This document shows, in pieces, positions 1 to 7,924 of a stretch of 64,000 nucleotides of DNA; position 1 is the first letter of the stretch, and every line of letters starts with the position of its first letter. The translations under genes were made by a program, and so were the position numbers. The stretch is from Sutcliffiella horikoshii (GTDB taxonomy: Bacteria; Bacillota; Bacilli; Bacillales; Bacillaceae_I): assembly GCF_008180725.1 (NCBI RefSeq), contig NZ_VTEV01000002.1, positions 62,001 through 126,000 on the forward strand. The letters are read 5' to 3'. The notes under the pieces were generated by a model. It did not search any database and was not told the DNA's origin. It was given only the letters and a program-made list of their open reading frames with translations.

Positions 1-1796
1 AGGGGGGCGGCTAAATCAGTGCTATCGGTAAAGTCCCAATCTTCAAACGTCTCTAAGGCCTCTCTATCAATCTCTCGAAGATTAGAGACATCTGTATTTT
101 TTAATAAAATAGGGACAAACTCTTCTGCTTGGAGATTATAATGGTCGAATTGAAGTTGCATCATGTCCTCTACATTTAGTTTCTCTTTAGATTCTAAAAC
201 GTCTTGAATTCTTTGCTGACGGTAGGGTTGAGCCCAGATGTTGGATATATGGTACGGATACTCCTCTCCCGCTATTTTATAGTTTGCTGTTGCGATGTAG
301 CCTTCTGCGGGATTTACAACGGTTGGAAGCTCCTCCCACGGAATATATCCTTCCCATTCATATTCATCCGTCCATCCTGGTACCGGAAGTAAGCTATCTC
401 CTTTTTTTCGAATAGGGATAAGTCCATTCGCGCGGTACGCAATGGTTCCATCTGTAGAAGCAAAGACGAAGTTCTGTGCTGGCGTATGAAAGTATGTTAA
501 GGCTTCTTTAAACTCCTCCCAGTTTGTTGCTTTGCTAAACTTCAGCACAGCTTCGAGCTCCGTGGAAGGTTCTAGTGCCGTCCATTTCATGGCAAGTGCG
601 GTATTCGCATCTTCGTAATGTGCGAACTCAGACATGATGGGGCCGTGTCTTGTCACTACTACCTCATGATCTAGTGGTTCCTCGTCTTTAATAAAAATCT
701 TTTCCGCTATTATTTCAGCAGGCTCCCATTTGTCGTTATACAGGAACTCATGCTTGTTATCTGGGTTGCGCTTTTCTATATAGAGATCCTGTACGTCAGG
801 TCCAACGTTTGTCACACCCCAAGAAATTGTTTCGTTTCGGCCGAGTATAATACCAGGAATTCCTGCAAAAATAACACCACTAACGTTAATCTCTGGGGAC
901 TGCAGATGTGTTTCATACCATATTGCTGGTGTTGCTAACCCAAGATGAGGGTCATCCGCTAGTAACGGGAAGCCCGATTCAGATCTTTCGCCGCTTACTA
1001 CCCAATTATTACTTCCGTTAAATTCGTGAGGGATAACGGCTCCGGCAAAGCTTTTTCCAATATCAATGGTAGAGTCTTTTACTGCTTGGATAATGGCAAG
1101 GCCATCTTCTGGATAGCTTGGAAAAAGTTCTAGCGCCTTGTCCTCCGGGAAGTTTTGAATTAGATGATGGCGAAACGCTTGTCCTTCCCAATGCCCTCCA
1201 AGGTCAAAGGCCATATATTTTCCAATCGTAATGGAATCCAAATCAGACCATTCTTCCGGTTCATACCCCATGATGGTAAATTCAATAGGGAGGGTATTGG
1301 CTGCTTTTGCCTGTTTAATATATTGATTTACTCCTTCAGCATAGGATTCCAATGCTTTTCTTGCTTCGTCAGAATAAAGATCCAACGACTTTTCTGCAGC
1401 TCTTCTTAACCCTAACGTTCTAAAAAATTTATCCCGGTCAAGCGCTTGTTTTCCTACAACCTCACTTAGCATACCGGATGCTTGTCTTCTACTTAAATCC
1501 ATTTGAAAAATACGATCTTGTGCTGTTACATAGCCTTGTGCGAAGAAAAGATCATGCTGATTTTTGGCCTCGATATGAGGGGTTCCCGCCTCATCTCGAT
1601 AGACGTTTACTTCTTCTATTAATCCACTTACTTCAATTGTGCCTTCTGTTTGCGGTACGCTCTTATTTAGAAGCCAGAACAAGTAACCTACTGTAACGAT
1701 AGCAACAAATAGAATGGCCAATGCTATTGAAATGGTGACTTGCCATCTTCTTTTTCTAGGCCATATCCGAAACCTTTTCTTTATAACAACCTCCAC
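1..1796 (-). CDS. Penicillin acylase family protein (3' end cut off)
   Basis: Ntn-hydrolase of the penicillin/acyl-homoserine-lactone acylase family, which splits amide bonds after autocatalytic cleavage of a precursor. About 598 codons are visible; the family is usually 770-800 residues, so the beta-subunit C-terminus lies beyond the left edge. A basic N-terminus is followed by one hydrophobic segment (about residues 18-40), giving a membrane anchor or signal. The expected nucleophile that becomes the beta-subunit N-terminus is Ser262 in GSNNWVVSG. GTG at 1796 is chosen because AAGGGGG lies just upstream and no ATG is in frame there. It would be exported. The substrate cannot be read from the sequence; quorum-signal or beta-lactam cleavage are only possibilities. 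Confidence 0.88.
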   Translation of the reverse strand, partial: MEVVIKKRFRIWPRKRRWQVTISIALAILFVAIVTVGYLFWLLNKSVPQTEGTIEVSGLIEEVNVYRDEAGTPHIEAKNQHDLFFAQGYVTAQDRIFQMDLSRRQASGMLSEVVGKQALDRDKFFRTLGLRRAAEKSLDLYSDEARKALESYAEGVNQYIKQAKAANTLPIEFTIMGYEPEEWSDLDSITIGKYMAFDLGGHWEGQAFRHHLIQNFPEDKALELFPSYPEDGLAIIQAVKDSTIDIGKSFAGAVIPHEFNGSNNWVVSGERSESGFPLLADDPHLGLATPAIWYETHLQSPEINVSGVIFAGIPGIILGRNETISWGVTNVGPDVQDLYIEKRNPDNKHEFLYNDKWEPAEIIAEKIFIKDEEPLDHEVVVTRHGPIMSEFAHYEDANTALAMKWTALEPSTELEAVLKFSKATNWEEFKEALTYFHTPAQNFVFASTDGTIAYRANGLIPIRKKGDSLLPVPGWTDEYEWEGYIPWEELPTVVNPAEGYIATANYKIAGEEYPYHISNIWAQPYRQQRIQDVLESKEKLNVEDMMQLQFDHYNLQAEEFVPILLKNTDVSNLREIDREALETFEDWDFTDSTDLAAP

Positions 1797-1910
1797 ACCA
1801 TAACCCCCTTATAATGAGAACGCTTACAACTATTCGTAAGTATTTTTATATTTATGAATAGTAAGAATTATTATATCACGGTATACAGGGAGTTTTTACA
1901 ACCTAGGGCA

Positions 1911-1946
1911 TAAAAAAAAGGTACGGGAATTCCCGTACCTTTTTAC
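1911..1946. terminator. Intrinsic terminator, bidirectional
   Basis: Perfect palindrome GGTACGGGAATTCCCGTACC (1920-1939) flanked by an A-run on the left and a T-run on the right. It lies directly after the stop of the iron-lipoprotein gene on the minus strand. Confidence 0.85.
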
Positions 1947-1951
1947 AATCC

Positions 1952-2944
1952 TTATTCAGCGGAGAAGATTTCTTCAATCTCATCTAGCATGATGTTTGCA
2001 GCTTTTACACCACCAGCTGTGTTCCAGATGATGTCACTTACTTTGTGAGCATTTCCTTCTTTAGCAGCTGTTAGGTTTTGCCAAAGTGGATCCTTTGTCC
2101 ATTCTTCTTCTACTGCAGTTGAATCAGCATAAGTGAAGTAGAATAGTTTATCCGCGTCCATTTTAGGGATTAATTCTTTATCTACTTCTACAGCAAAGTT
2201 ACCCATCTTGTTGTCAGCTGTAAATAATTCTTCTTGGTGCGCCGCACGTTTGAAACCGATTTGGTCAAGTACAACTCCGGAGAATGAATCTGTCCAGTAA
2301 ATACGAGTTGGACGAGAGCTGAAGCGAACAACGGAAACTTCTTGGTTTACTTTATCTCCAAGCTTTGCTGTTAAATCTTCCACTTTCTTATCATATGCTG
2401 CAATTACTTCTTTCCCTTTTTCTTCTTGATTCAAAGCTTTAGCATATAACTCAAAGTTGATTTTCCAGTCACCAGCTAGGTCCTCAGCGAAGACAGTTGG
2501 AGCAATAGCATTTAATTGATCGTATAGTGCTTCTTGGCGGACTTTGTTTCCGATGATTAAATCAGGTTTTAATTCCGCGATTTTCTCGATGTTTACTTCG
2601 ATTTCATCTCCAACAACCTCAACGCCTTCCATGTCCGCGCTGATGTGCTCATACCAAGGATCTTGATCCCAAGACATTACAGCACCTACAGGTTTTACAT
2701 CAAGTGCCAATAATGCTTCAGTTCCTTCGTTCGTTAAGATAACCACACGCTCTGGAGTTTTTTCTAATTCCGTCGTACCCATCGCATGTTCTACTGTATA
2801 GTTCGTAGGTTCTGTTGTTGCTTCTGTTGCTTCATTAGAATTGTTGGATGTATTGTTTGCAGCGTTGTTATTAGTATTACCGCAAGCAGCCAATACAATT
2901 AGTGTTAACATTGCAATAGCTAATGTCCAAAACTTTCTTTTCAT
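1952..2944 (-). CDS. Iron-siderophore ABC transporter substrate-binding lipoprotein
   Basis: Captures ferric siderophore outside the membrane and delivers it to a FecCD-type permease. The 330-residue protein has a lipoprotein signal peptide with lipobox LAAC (Cys21), an Asn/Thr/Glu-rich linker to about residue 48, then a periplasmic-binding-protein (FhuD/BtuF-like) domain with the usual ERVVILTNEGTEALLALDVKPVG start. It is transcribed divergently from two FecCD permease genes across a gap with perfect Fur boxes, so it is predicted to be iron-repressed and to work with them. No ATPase gene is adjacent; the transporter probably borrows a shared YusV/FhuC-type ATPase, such as the one at 44524-45369. 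Siderophore identity is not determinable; YfiY-like is the nearest guess. Confidence 0.9.
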   Translation of the reverse strand: MKRKFWTLAIAMLTLIVLAACGNTNNNAANNTSNNSNEATEATTEPTNYTVEHAMGTTELEKTPERVVILTNEGTEALLALDVKPVGAVMSWDQDPWYEHISADMEGVEVVGDEIEVNIEKIAELKPDLIIGNKVRQEALYDQLNAIAPTVFAEDLAGDWKINFELYAKALNQEEKGKEVIAAYDKKVEDLTAKLGDKVNQEVSVVRFSSRPTRIYWTDSFSGVVLDQIGFKRAAHQEELFTADNKMGNFAVEVDKELIPKMDADKLFYFTYADSTAVEEEWTKDPLWQNLTAAKEGNAHKVSDIIWNTAGGVKAANIMLDEIEEIFSAE

Positions 2945-2983
2945 TTCTTTTATCCCCCTAAACTTATTATGTATAAATAATGT

Positions 2984-2998
2984 TGATAATCATTATCA
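2984..2998. promoter_or_regulatory. Fur box (perfect 7-1-7)
   Basis: TGATAATCATTATCA is an exact match to the Bacillus Fur core TGATAATnATTATCA. It lies 40 bp upstream of the lipoprotein start on the minus strand. Confidence 0.9.
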
Positions 2999-3054
2999 AC
3001 TACTTATTACATTCACTATAATATGGGATGATTAAACTACTGTCAATATTAAAT

Positions 3055-3075
3055 TGAAAATAATTCTCATTATCA
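3055..3075. promoter_or_regulatory. Fur box for the FecCD permease pair
   Basis: TGAAAATAATTCTCA (3055-3069) differs from the Fur core at two positions and overlaps a second partial match (TCTCATTATCATTG). It lies about 50 bp upstream of the plus-strand permease gene. Confidence 0.75.
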
Positions 3076-3124
3076 TTGACGCTTTTTTTAATATCTTCTA
3101 AACTAGTAATAGACATAAATTAGG

Positions 3125-4141
3125 ATGGTACGAAAAGTGAGTAGAATAATGGATTGGAAAAGTATAGTGAAATTTGTAGTAGTGACCTTGCTGCTCCTCT
3201 TGTTAATGGGGATGAGTATTGTTTTAGGGTATACAGATACAACGGTTAAGTTGGCTTATGAAGCGTTTACCTCCTTTAATGGAAGTAATGAGCATATCAT
3301 CATCCAATCGGTTCGCTTGCCAAGGGCGCTGATTGCCGCATCTGTCGGAGCCTCCCTGGCAATGGCAGGTGTGTATATGCAGACCTTGACGAAGAACCCT
3401 TTGGCATCTCCCGGCATACTTGGGATTAATGCAGGAGCAAGCTTTGCGGTAGTATTTGTCATTTCCTTCTTTAAGGTGGCAGATTTGAGTGTTTTCACAT
3501 GGGTATCCTTTCTAGGAGCTGCCGTTGCCGCACTAGCTGTTTATTTTATTGGTGGGATAGGTAGGCAAGAATTAACACCTATGAAAATAACCCTTGCTGG
3601 GGCTGCCATTACCGCTCTTTTTTCCTCTTTTACACAAGGGATATTGGTCACTAATGAAGCCGCCCTGGATGAAGTCTTGTTCTGGCTATCTGGATCTATC
3701 CAAGGGAGAAAACTGGAAGTATTGGCGTCTGTTTTTCCCTATTTATTGGGTGGATGGGTGTTAGCGCTGATTTTAACCCCGATGATGAATGTTTTGGCCA
3801 TGGGAGATGATGTCGCAAAAGGCCTTGGGGTCAAGGTTGGATTGTTGAAACTAATAGTAGGTGTTCTTGTCATTCTACTTGCTGGCGGATCGGTTGCCGT
3901 GGCAGGACCGATTGGATTCATCGGAATCGTGATTCCCCATATTGCCAGACGTATTATAGGTACCGATCATAGATGGCTCGTCCCTTTTGCTGGTTTACTA
4001 GGTGGCGTTCTTCTCTTGGCAGCTGACATAGGAGCAAGGTATATCGTCATGCCTCAAGAGGTGCCAGTAGGTGTCATGACCGCATTTATCGGGACACCGT
4101 ATTTTATTTACATAGCAAGGAAGGGGTTTAACAAAGGATGA
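3125..4141 (+). CDS. Iron-siderophore ABC transporter permease, FecCD family
   Basis: Membrane subunit of a ferric-siderophore importer; 338 residues with about nine or ten hydrophobic helices. Family signatures include RLPRALIAASVGASLAMAG near the N-terminus, a conserved NPLASPGILGINAGA loop, and GPIGFIGIVIPHIARRIIG, the coupling helix region that contacts the ATPase. The ribosome binding site before 3125 is weak, and ATG at 3149 (MDWKSIVK) is an alternative start. It overlaps the next permease by 4 nt (ATGA), indicating translational coupling. The pair would form a heterodimeric permease, expressed under the upstream Fur boxes together with the divergent binding protein. Confidence 0.92.
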   Translation: MVRKVSRIMDWKSIVKFVVVTLLLLLLMGMSIVLGYTDTTVKLAYEAFTSFNGSNEHIIIQSVRLPRALIAASVGASLAMAGVYMQTLTKNPLASPGILGINAGASFAVVFVISFFKVADLSVFTWVSFLGAAVAALAVYFIGGIGRQELTPMKITLAGAAITALFSSFTQGILVTNEAALDEVLFWLSGSIQGRKLEVLASVFPYLLGGWVLALILTPMMNVLAMGDDVAKGLGVKVGLLKLIVGVLVILLAGGSVAVAGPIGFIGIVIPHIARRIIGTDHRWLVPFAGLLGGVLLLAADIGARYIVMPQEVPVGVMTAFIGTPYFIYIARKGFNKG

Positions 4142-5190
4142 AGGGATATCGCAGCTTTCGGATTGGTAAGGACAAGGTATCCCTGCTTTTAGATCAAAAT
4201 GCACTATTAAAACTTGGAATACTTGTTATTATCACGTGTATCATTTTTATTGTAAGTGTTGGGTTAGGAGACCTTCGCATTCACCCATTTACAGTGGTAA
4301 ATTTATTTTTTGGAGGCGGGTCAGAGCTCGAACAGCTCGTTGTCTTTCAATTTAGATTACCGAGAATCATCGCCTCTGTTTTAGTCGGGATGGCATTAGC
4401 GGTAGCAGGGGGAATTCTGCAAGGAATGATCCGAAATAGCCTGGCTGCCCCCGACACAATCGGTATAACTGCTGGTGCTGGAATGGCAGTCGTGGCATTT
4501 CTCTGGCTTTTTAGCGACGATAATTACTCTTTAATCGTCAGCATCAAATGGCTGCCTGTTGCCGCTTTTCTTGGAGCATCTCTAGTAGCATCTGCAGTCT
4601 ACTTTCTTTCATGGAAGGACGGTGTAACTCCCGTTCGACTTATCCTTATTGGAATAGGTATTTCTGCATTGATGCAGGCGGGAACTACCACATTTATGGT
4701 ATTAGGTCCCATTTATATGGCTAGTCAAGCGAATATATGGATAACAGGAAGCGTTAATAGCATCACTTGGGAGGATGTAAACGTGCTCCTTCCTGTCACC
4801 GTAATCCTCCTAATCCTAGCTTTTCTCTCCGCACGGAATGTAAACGTTCAGTCTTTAGGAGAAGATATAGCTACTAACGTAGGAAGCGCGGTGCAACGTC
4901 ATCATTTCCTACTACTCATGATCAGTACAGGATTAGTAGGAATATCAGTTTCATTTGCTGGTGGTATCGGGTTCGTCGGACTCATGGCACCACATATTGC
5001 CCGCAAGCTGGTAGGTTCCTCGTATGGAGCCCTACTTCCCGTCGCTGCATTTATCGGCGCAAACCTTGTATTGGTAGCAGATTTAATCGGACGGACCCTG
5101 TTCTTACCTTCCATCGTACCTGCAGGGGTCTTTACAGCAACCCTAGGTGCCCCATACTTTATCTATCTTTTAATGAAATCGAAGAGGTAA
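4138..5190 (+). CDS. Iron-siderophore ABC transporter permease, FecCD family (second subunit)
   Basis: Partner permease of the preceding gene; 350 residues with the FecCD layout. Visible signatures are FRLPRIIASVLVGMALAVAGGILQG, NSLAAPDTIGITAGAGMA and the coupling helix GGIGFVGLMAPHIARKLVG. It has a longer hydrophilic N-terminus (about 25 residues) than its partner. The start overlaps the upstream stop by 4 nt. There is no ATPase gene downstream: the next gene is msrA after a 94-nt leader, so the module is binding protein plus two permeases only. YfhA-like is the closest B. subtilis analogue by arrangement, from memory. Confidence 0.92.
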   Translation: MKGYRSFRIGKDKVSLLLDQNALLKLGILVIITCIIFIVSVGLGDLRIHPFTVVNLFFGGGSELEQLVVFQFRLPRIIASVLVGMALAVAGGILQGMIRNSLAAPDTIGITAGAGMAVVAFLWLFSDDNYSLIVSIKWLPVAAFLGASLVASAVYFLSWKDGVTPVRLILIGIGISALMQAGTTTFMVLGPIYMASQANIWITGSVNSITWEDVNVLLPVTVILLILAFLSARNVNVQSLGEDIATNVGSAVQRHHFLLLMISTGLVGISVSFAGGIGFVGLMAPHIARKLVGSSYGALLPVAAFIGANLVLVADLIGRTLFLPSIVPAGVFTATLGAPYFIYLLMKSKR

Positions 5191-5207
5191 GGGGAGGGGA
5201 CAGGTAA

Positions 5208-5272
5208 TTCAGCCCGTTTGTCCTAAAAAGTGTAGACGGGTTGGCGTGCCTGTCCTTCCAACCCAAAAGGAG
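5208..5272 (+). promoter_or_regulatory. Structured 5' leader of msrA, homologous to the leader at 5845-5909
   Basis: Starts with TTCAGCC and ends at the Shine-Dalgarno sequence. GGGTTGG (5238-5244) can pair with CCAACCC (5258-5264), placing CCTGTCC (5249-5255) in the loop directly before AAAAGGAG. A GGACAGG at 5198-5204 could pair with that loop, so two alternative folds are possible. The second leader keeps the stem with changed bases on both sides. Whether it regulates translation is inference. Confidence 0.5.
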
Positions 5273-5284
5273 TGAAAACAAACA

Positions 5285-5755
5285 ATGGAAGTAATTTATT
5301 TCGCAGGTGGATGTCTATGGGGCGTGCAGGCTTTTATAAAAACATTGCCTGGTGTTATGTTTACGGAAGCGGGAAGAGCGAATGGAACAAGTCATACACT
5401 TGATGGAGAGTATGATGGCTATGCGGAGTGTGTAAAAACTGAGTTTGACCCGGATGTTGTAACTGTAACGAGATTAATGGATTATTTCTTTGAGATCATT
5501 GATCCGTATAGTTTGAATCAACAAGGTGAGGATGTAGGGGAGAAATACAGAACGGGAGTGTATAGTGAAAAAGGTACACATTTGGAAGAGGCGCGAGCGT
5601 TTATTCGTAATCGAGGCGATAATGACAGCATCGTCGTGGAAGTTTTACCTCTTTCAAACTATGTGAGAAGCGCCGAAGAACATCAAGACAGGTTAGCTAG
5701 ATGTCCGGATGATTATTGTCATATTCCAGAAGAGTTGTTGAGAAAATATAAGTAA
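5285..5755 (+). CDS. msrA: Peptide methionine sulfoxide reductase MsrA
   Basis: Reduces methionine-S-sulfoxide in proteins and free methionine, a cytoplasmic oxidative-damage repair enzyme. The 156-residue protein carries the MsrA active-site motif as GGCLWG (Cys10), where most family members have GGCFWG. It has the conserved YDGYAECVKTEFDP and LMDYFFEIIDPYSLNQQGEDVGEKYRTGVY blocks that form the substrate pocket. A CPDDYC pair near the C-terminus (residues about 139-144) could supply resolving cysteines. It is short and stand-alone, with no fused MsrB domain. The start at 5285 follows AAAAGGAG with a rather long 12-nt spacer. The structured leader upstream resembles that of the next gene. Confidence 0.85.
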   Translation: MEVIYFAGGCLWGVQAFIKTLPGVMFTEAGRANGTSHTLDGEYDGYAECVKTEFDPDVVTVTRLMDYFFEIIDPYSLNQQGEDVGEKYRTGVYSEKGTHLEEARAFIRNRGDNDSIVVEVLPLSNYVRSAEEHQDRLARCPDDYCHIPEELLRKYK

Positions 5756-5844
5756 GAATGGTACGAGGGGATATATTTAGGAGTAGATAATTCGATTGAC
5801 TCCAAAGTTCAGGACAAAATGTGTTCGGCACGAACTCGTGGTCC

Positions 5845-5909
5845 TTCAGCCGGTTTACAGTTTAAAGGGTAGACGGGGCAATGAACCTGTCCATTCTACC
5901 CAAAGGAGG
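5845..5909 (+). promoter_or_regulatory. Structured 5' leader of the YkvA-like gene
   Basis: Shares TTCAGCCsGTTT, an AAAG/GTAGACGGG block and the loop CCTGTCC (5886-5892) with the msrA leader. Its stem is GGGTAGA (5867-5873) with TCTACCC (5895-5901), next to AAAGGAGG. Stem bases differ from the other leader in a compensatory way, suggesting a conserved hairpin. Confidence 0.5.
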
Positions 5910-5916
5910 CAGCAGC

Positions 5917-6198
5917 ATGCGGAAGTTTGTCAGGCGTTTAAAGTTTATCTTCACCTTTTGGAGGTTCATTCCTTTCCTGATAGATTATTTTAGGTCAAAC
6001 GAAGTAACAGGGGCTAAAAAGATAGTCGGTGTGGTGCTCCTCCTTGCTTATTTGATTTTTCCGTTCGATTTAATTCCGGATTATCTCCTGTTTTTTGGTG
6101 TGTTGGATGATGTGATGGTTGTGACGTTTGTATTGGAGCGGATCGTGAAGATGGCACCGAATTCGTTGAAGGAGAAGTATAAGCTTTTGGATAAATAA
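5917..6198 (+). CDS. YkvA family (DUF1232) small membrane protein
   Basis: Small protein of 93 residues belonging to the DUF1232/YkvA family, whose function is not established. A basic N-terminal stretch is followed by the family core AYLIFPFDLIPDYLLFFGVLDDVMVV (about residues 45-70), one hydrophobic hairpin with the conserved FDLIPD motif. ATG at 5917 is chosen because a perfect AAAGGAGG lies 7 nt upstream; an in-frame ATG at 5881 lies inside the predicted leader hairpin. It is followed by a strong terminator, so it is the last gene of its unit. Confidence 0.8.
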   Translation: MRKFVRRLKFIFTFWRFIPFLIDYFRSNEVTGAKKIVGVVLLLAYLIFPFDLIPDYLLFFGVLDDVMVVTFVLERIVKMAPNSLKEKYKLLDK

Positions 6199-6247
6199 AA
6201 GGCCCCCAACTCCTGACGATTCGACTTGCCCCAAACCTCAACCTAAA

Positions 6248-6285
6248 AAGTGTTACGCCTCCAATACGTAACACTTAATTATTTT
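6248..6285 (+). terminator. Intrinsic terminator after the YkvA-like gene
   Basis: AAGTGTTACG (6248-6257) pairs perfectly with CGTAACACTT (6267-6276), followed by AATTATTTTT. The convergent ClC gene ends 2 nt beyond the stem. Confidence 0.8.
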
Positions 6286-7565
6286 TCTGCCTTTTTAATG
6301 GTTTCTCCTGAGGGCAGTTGAAATAACCTGCTTTTCGGTTCATATATCTTTTGGGAAGGCCATAGCCCGTGATGTCCTGAAAAGAGATAGCTGATTAGAC
6401 AGGCAACAAAAAAGTATTCTAATCCCTTTCCGTTAAACATCTCCATTGCCAGAAGGAATGCTGCCAGCGGGGTATTAGTTCCTGCACTAAAAGCGGCAAT
6501 TAAACCTAATGCAGCGACAAAGGACAGAGGTAAGTTAACAAAAGTATGTAAGGCATTGCCTAATGTTGCGCCCATAAAGAATAAAGGAATGGCTTCCCCG
6601 CCGACAAAGCCGCTACCAAGCGTTATTGCAGTCAAAGCAAGCTTCGCCAGGAAAGAGAAAGGAGGGACTTCTTCTTTGAAGGATAGTTCTAGCATCTCTA
6701 TTCCCCGGCCGTTGTAGTCTTGGGTACCAATCATTAAAGTGATGGCTACTACTAAGATTCCTCCAAAAAATGCCCTCTTCATATGATTCTTATTAAAAAG
6801 CCTCTCAGAGAAATGTTGTATTTCGTGCCGTAACTGACAATATGTAACGCTGACAAGGCAGAAGATCATGGATAGAAGTATCACTTTCATAAACGTAATA
6901 AACGATATTTCTGGTACGCTTTGGATGATAAATTCCTCGTGTTTATGTCCCCATGCACCAATAGTGACATAATGTGCAACAAAGCTCGCCATAAGGCATG
7001 GAACCAGTGCTTCAAATTTTAATTTTCCTAATGCGGACATTTCCATTCCGAAAACAACACCTGTTATGGGTGCCCCAAAGGCAGCACCAAAGCCAGCACT
7101 TATTCCGCTCATGATGATAATTTTGGTGTCTAATCTGTTTACTTTAAAGAAGTTGTGGACTGCCGAGGCTACACTGCTCCCCATTTGAATAGCTGCCCCT
7201 TCTCTTCCTGTTGAGCCCCCCAAGATGACAGTAATAAAAGTCCCAATATAGACGATTGGCCCCATTCTCATCGGCACTTTTTTTTCTCCATGAACGGCGT
7301 CGATTACGAGGTTGTTTAATTCGGCAGTGTCATTTAACGTATGATTCAGAAAAACTTTTCCATAATTCATATATAGGTAACCGATGATTATACCTCCAAA
7401 GGGGAGAAGGAGGATTAGCCAATCGTTTTGTAATCGTACATCTCCGAGATAATCATTCGTTTTCAAAAGGAAAGTAGTGATTGAGCCCACTAATAAACCA
7501 ATTATGCCTCCAAAGAAGCTCCATTGAGCAAAAATTGCAAAAAAGCTTTTATACTTTAAAAACAT
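6279..7565 (-). CDS. ClC-family anion channel/antiporter, possibly the fluoride-exporting (EriC-F-like) branch
   Basis: Integral membrane anion transporter of the voltage-gated chloride channel superfamily; 428 residues with about ten hydrophobic helices. The GREG motif containing the gating glutamate is present as GGSTGREGAAIQ (Glu122). The chloride-binding GSGIP near the N-terminus is not recognisable, and the late filter motif reads GGEAIPLFFMGATLGN rather than the classical GxFxP. That pattern recalls CLC-F fluoride/proton antiporters, but this is inference, and no fluoride riboswitch was recognised upstream. It is a single gene between the convergent terminator at its 3' end and a gene-poor stretch upstream. 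Confidence 0.85.
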   Translation of the reverse strand: MFLKYKSFFAIFAQWSFFGGIIGLLVGSITTFLLKTNDYLGDVRLQNDWLILLLPFGGIIIGYLYMNYGKVFLNHTLNDTAELNNLVIDAVHGEKKVPMRMGPIVYIGTFITVILGGSTGREGAAIQMGSSVASAVHNFFKVNRLDTKIIIMSGISAGFGAAFGAPITGVVFGMEMSALGKLKFEALVPCLMASFVAHYVTIGAWGHKHEEFIIQSVPEISFITFMKVILLSMIFCLVSVTYCQLRHEIQHFSERLFNKNHMKRAFFGGILVVAITLMIGTQDYNGRGIEMLELSFKEEVPPFSFLAKLALTAITLGSGFVGGEAIPLFFMGATLGNALHTFVNLPLSFVAALGLIAAFSAGTNTPLAAFLLAMEMFNGKGLEYFFVACLISYLFSGHHGLWPSQKIYEPKSRLFQLPSGETIKKAEK

Positions 7566-7924
7566 TCACCAATCACTCGTTTCTAACCAGTAATAATATA
7601 CAAATTTAGTCTTGCCCAATGGACTAAAATTATTTTGGGGAATTTGGAGGGAAGAAATATTAGCAAGTGAATTGTATTCCTGTTACGGTGATAGGTGGTT
7701 TTTAGGGGGAGGACTAGGTGGTATTTCCCTTCAGATGATAATAAGATTTTCCCAAAAAGTAGGCAATTCTATTAATTTAGATGCTATAATAATGAAAGTT
7801 ATTGGAATTAAATAGAAAATTTAAGAACTAATTCTCATAGATTGCATATTAAAAATCTAACTCAGGAAAGTACTCTGCATGTGGGTAAGACTAGTTGTGA
7901 TAGTATTAAAGGAGGATTTTGTTT
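7566..7924. other. Intergenic region, no supported gene
   Basis: 359 bases between two divergently transcribed genes. A TTG-initiated reading frame of 67 codons (7612-7815) lacks a ribosome binding site and any family signature. The only clear element is AAAGGAGG just before the diguanylate cyclase. No riboswitch or strong hairpin was recognised. Confidence 0.6.

Noticed and set aside
7566-7720. Fluoride riboswitch upstream of the ClC gene
   Set aside because: No match to the conserved GGnGATGG/CTCC and CTGATG blocks was found in the upstream sequence on the minus strand.
7612-7815. 67-codon reading frame between the ClC and cyclase genes
   Set aside because: TTG start without a ribosome binding site, no recognisable family, and located in an AT-rich intergenic region.
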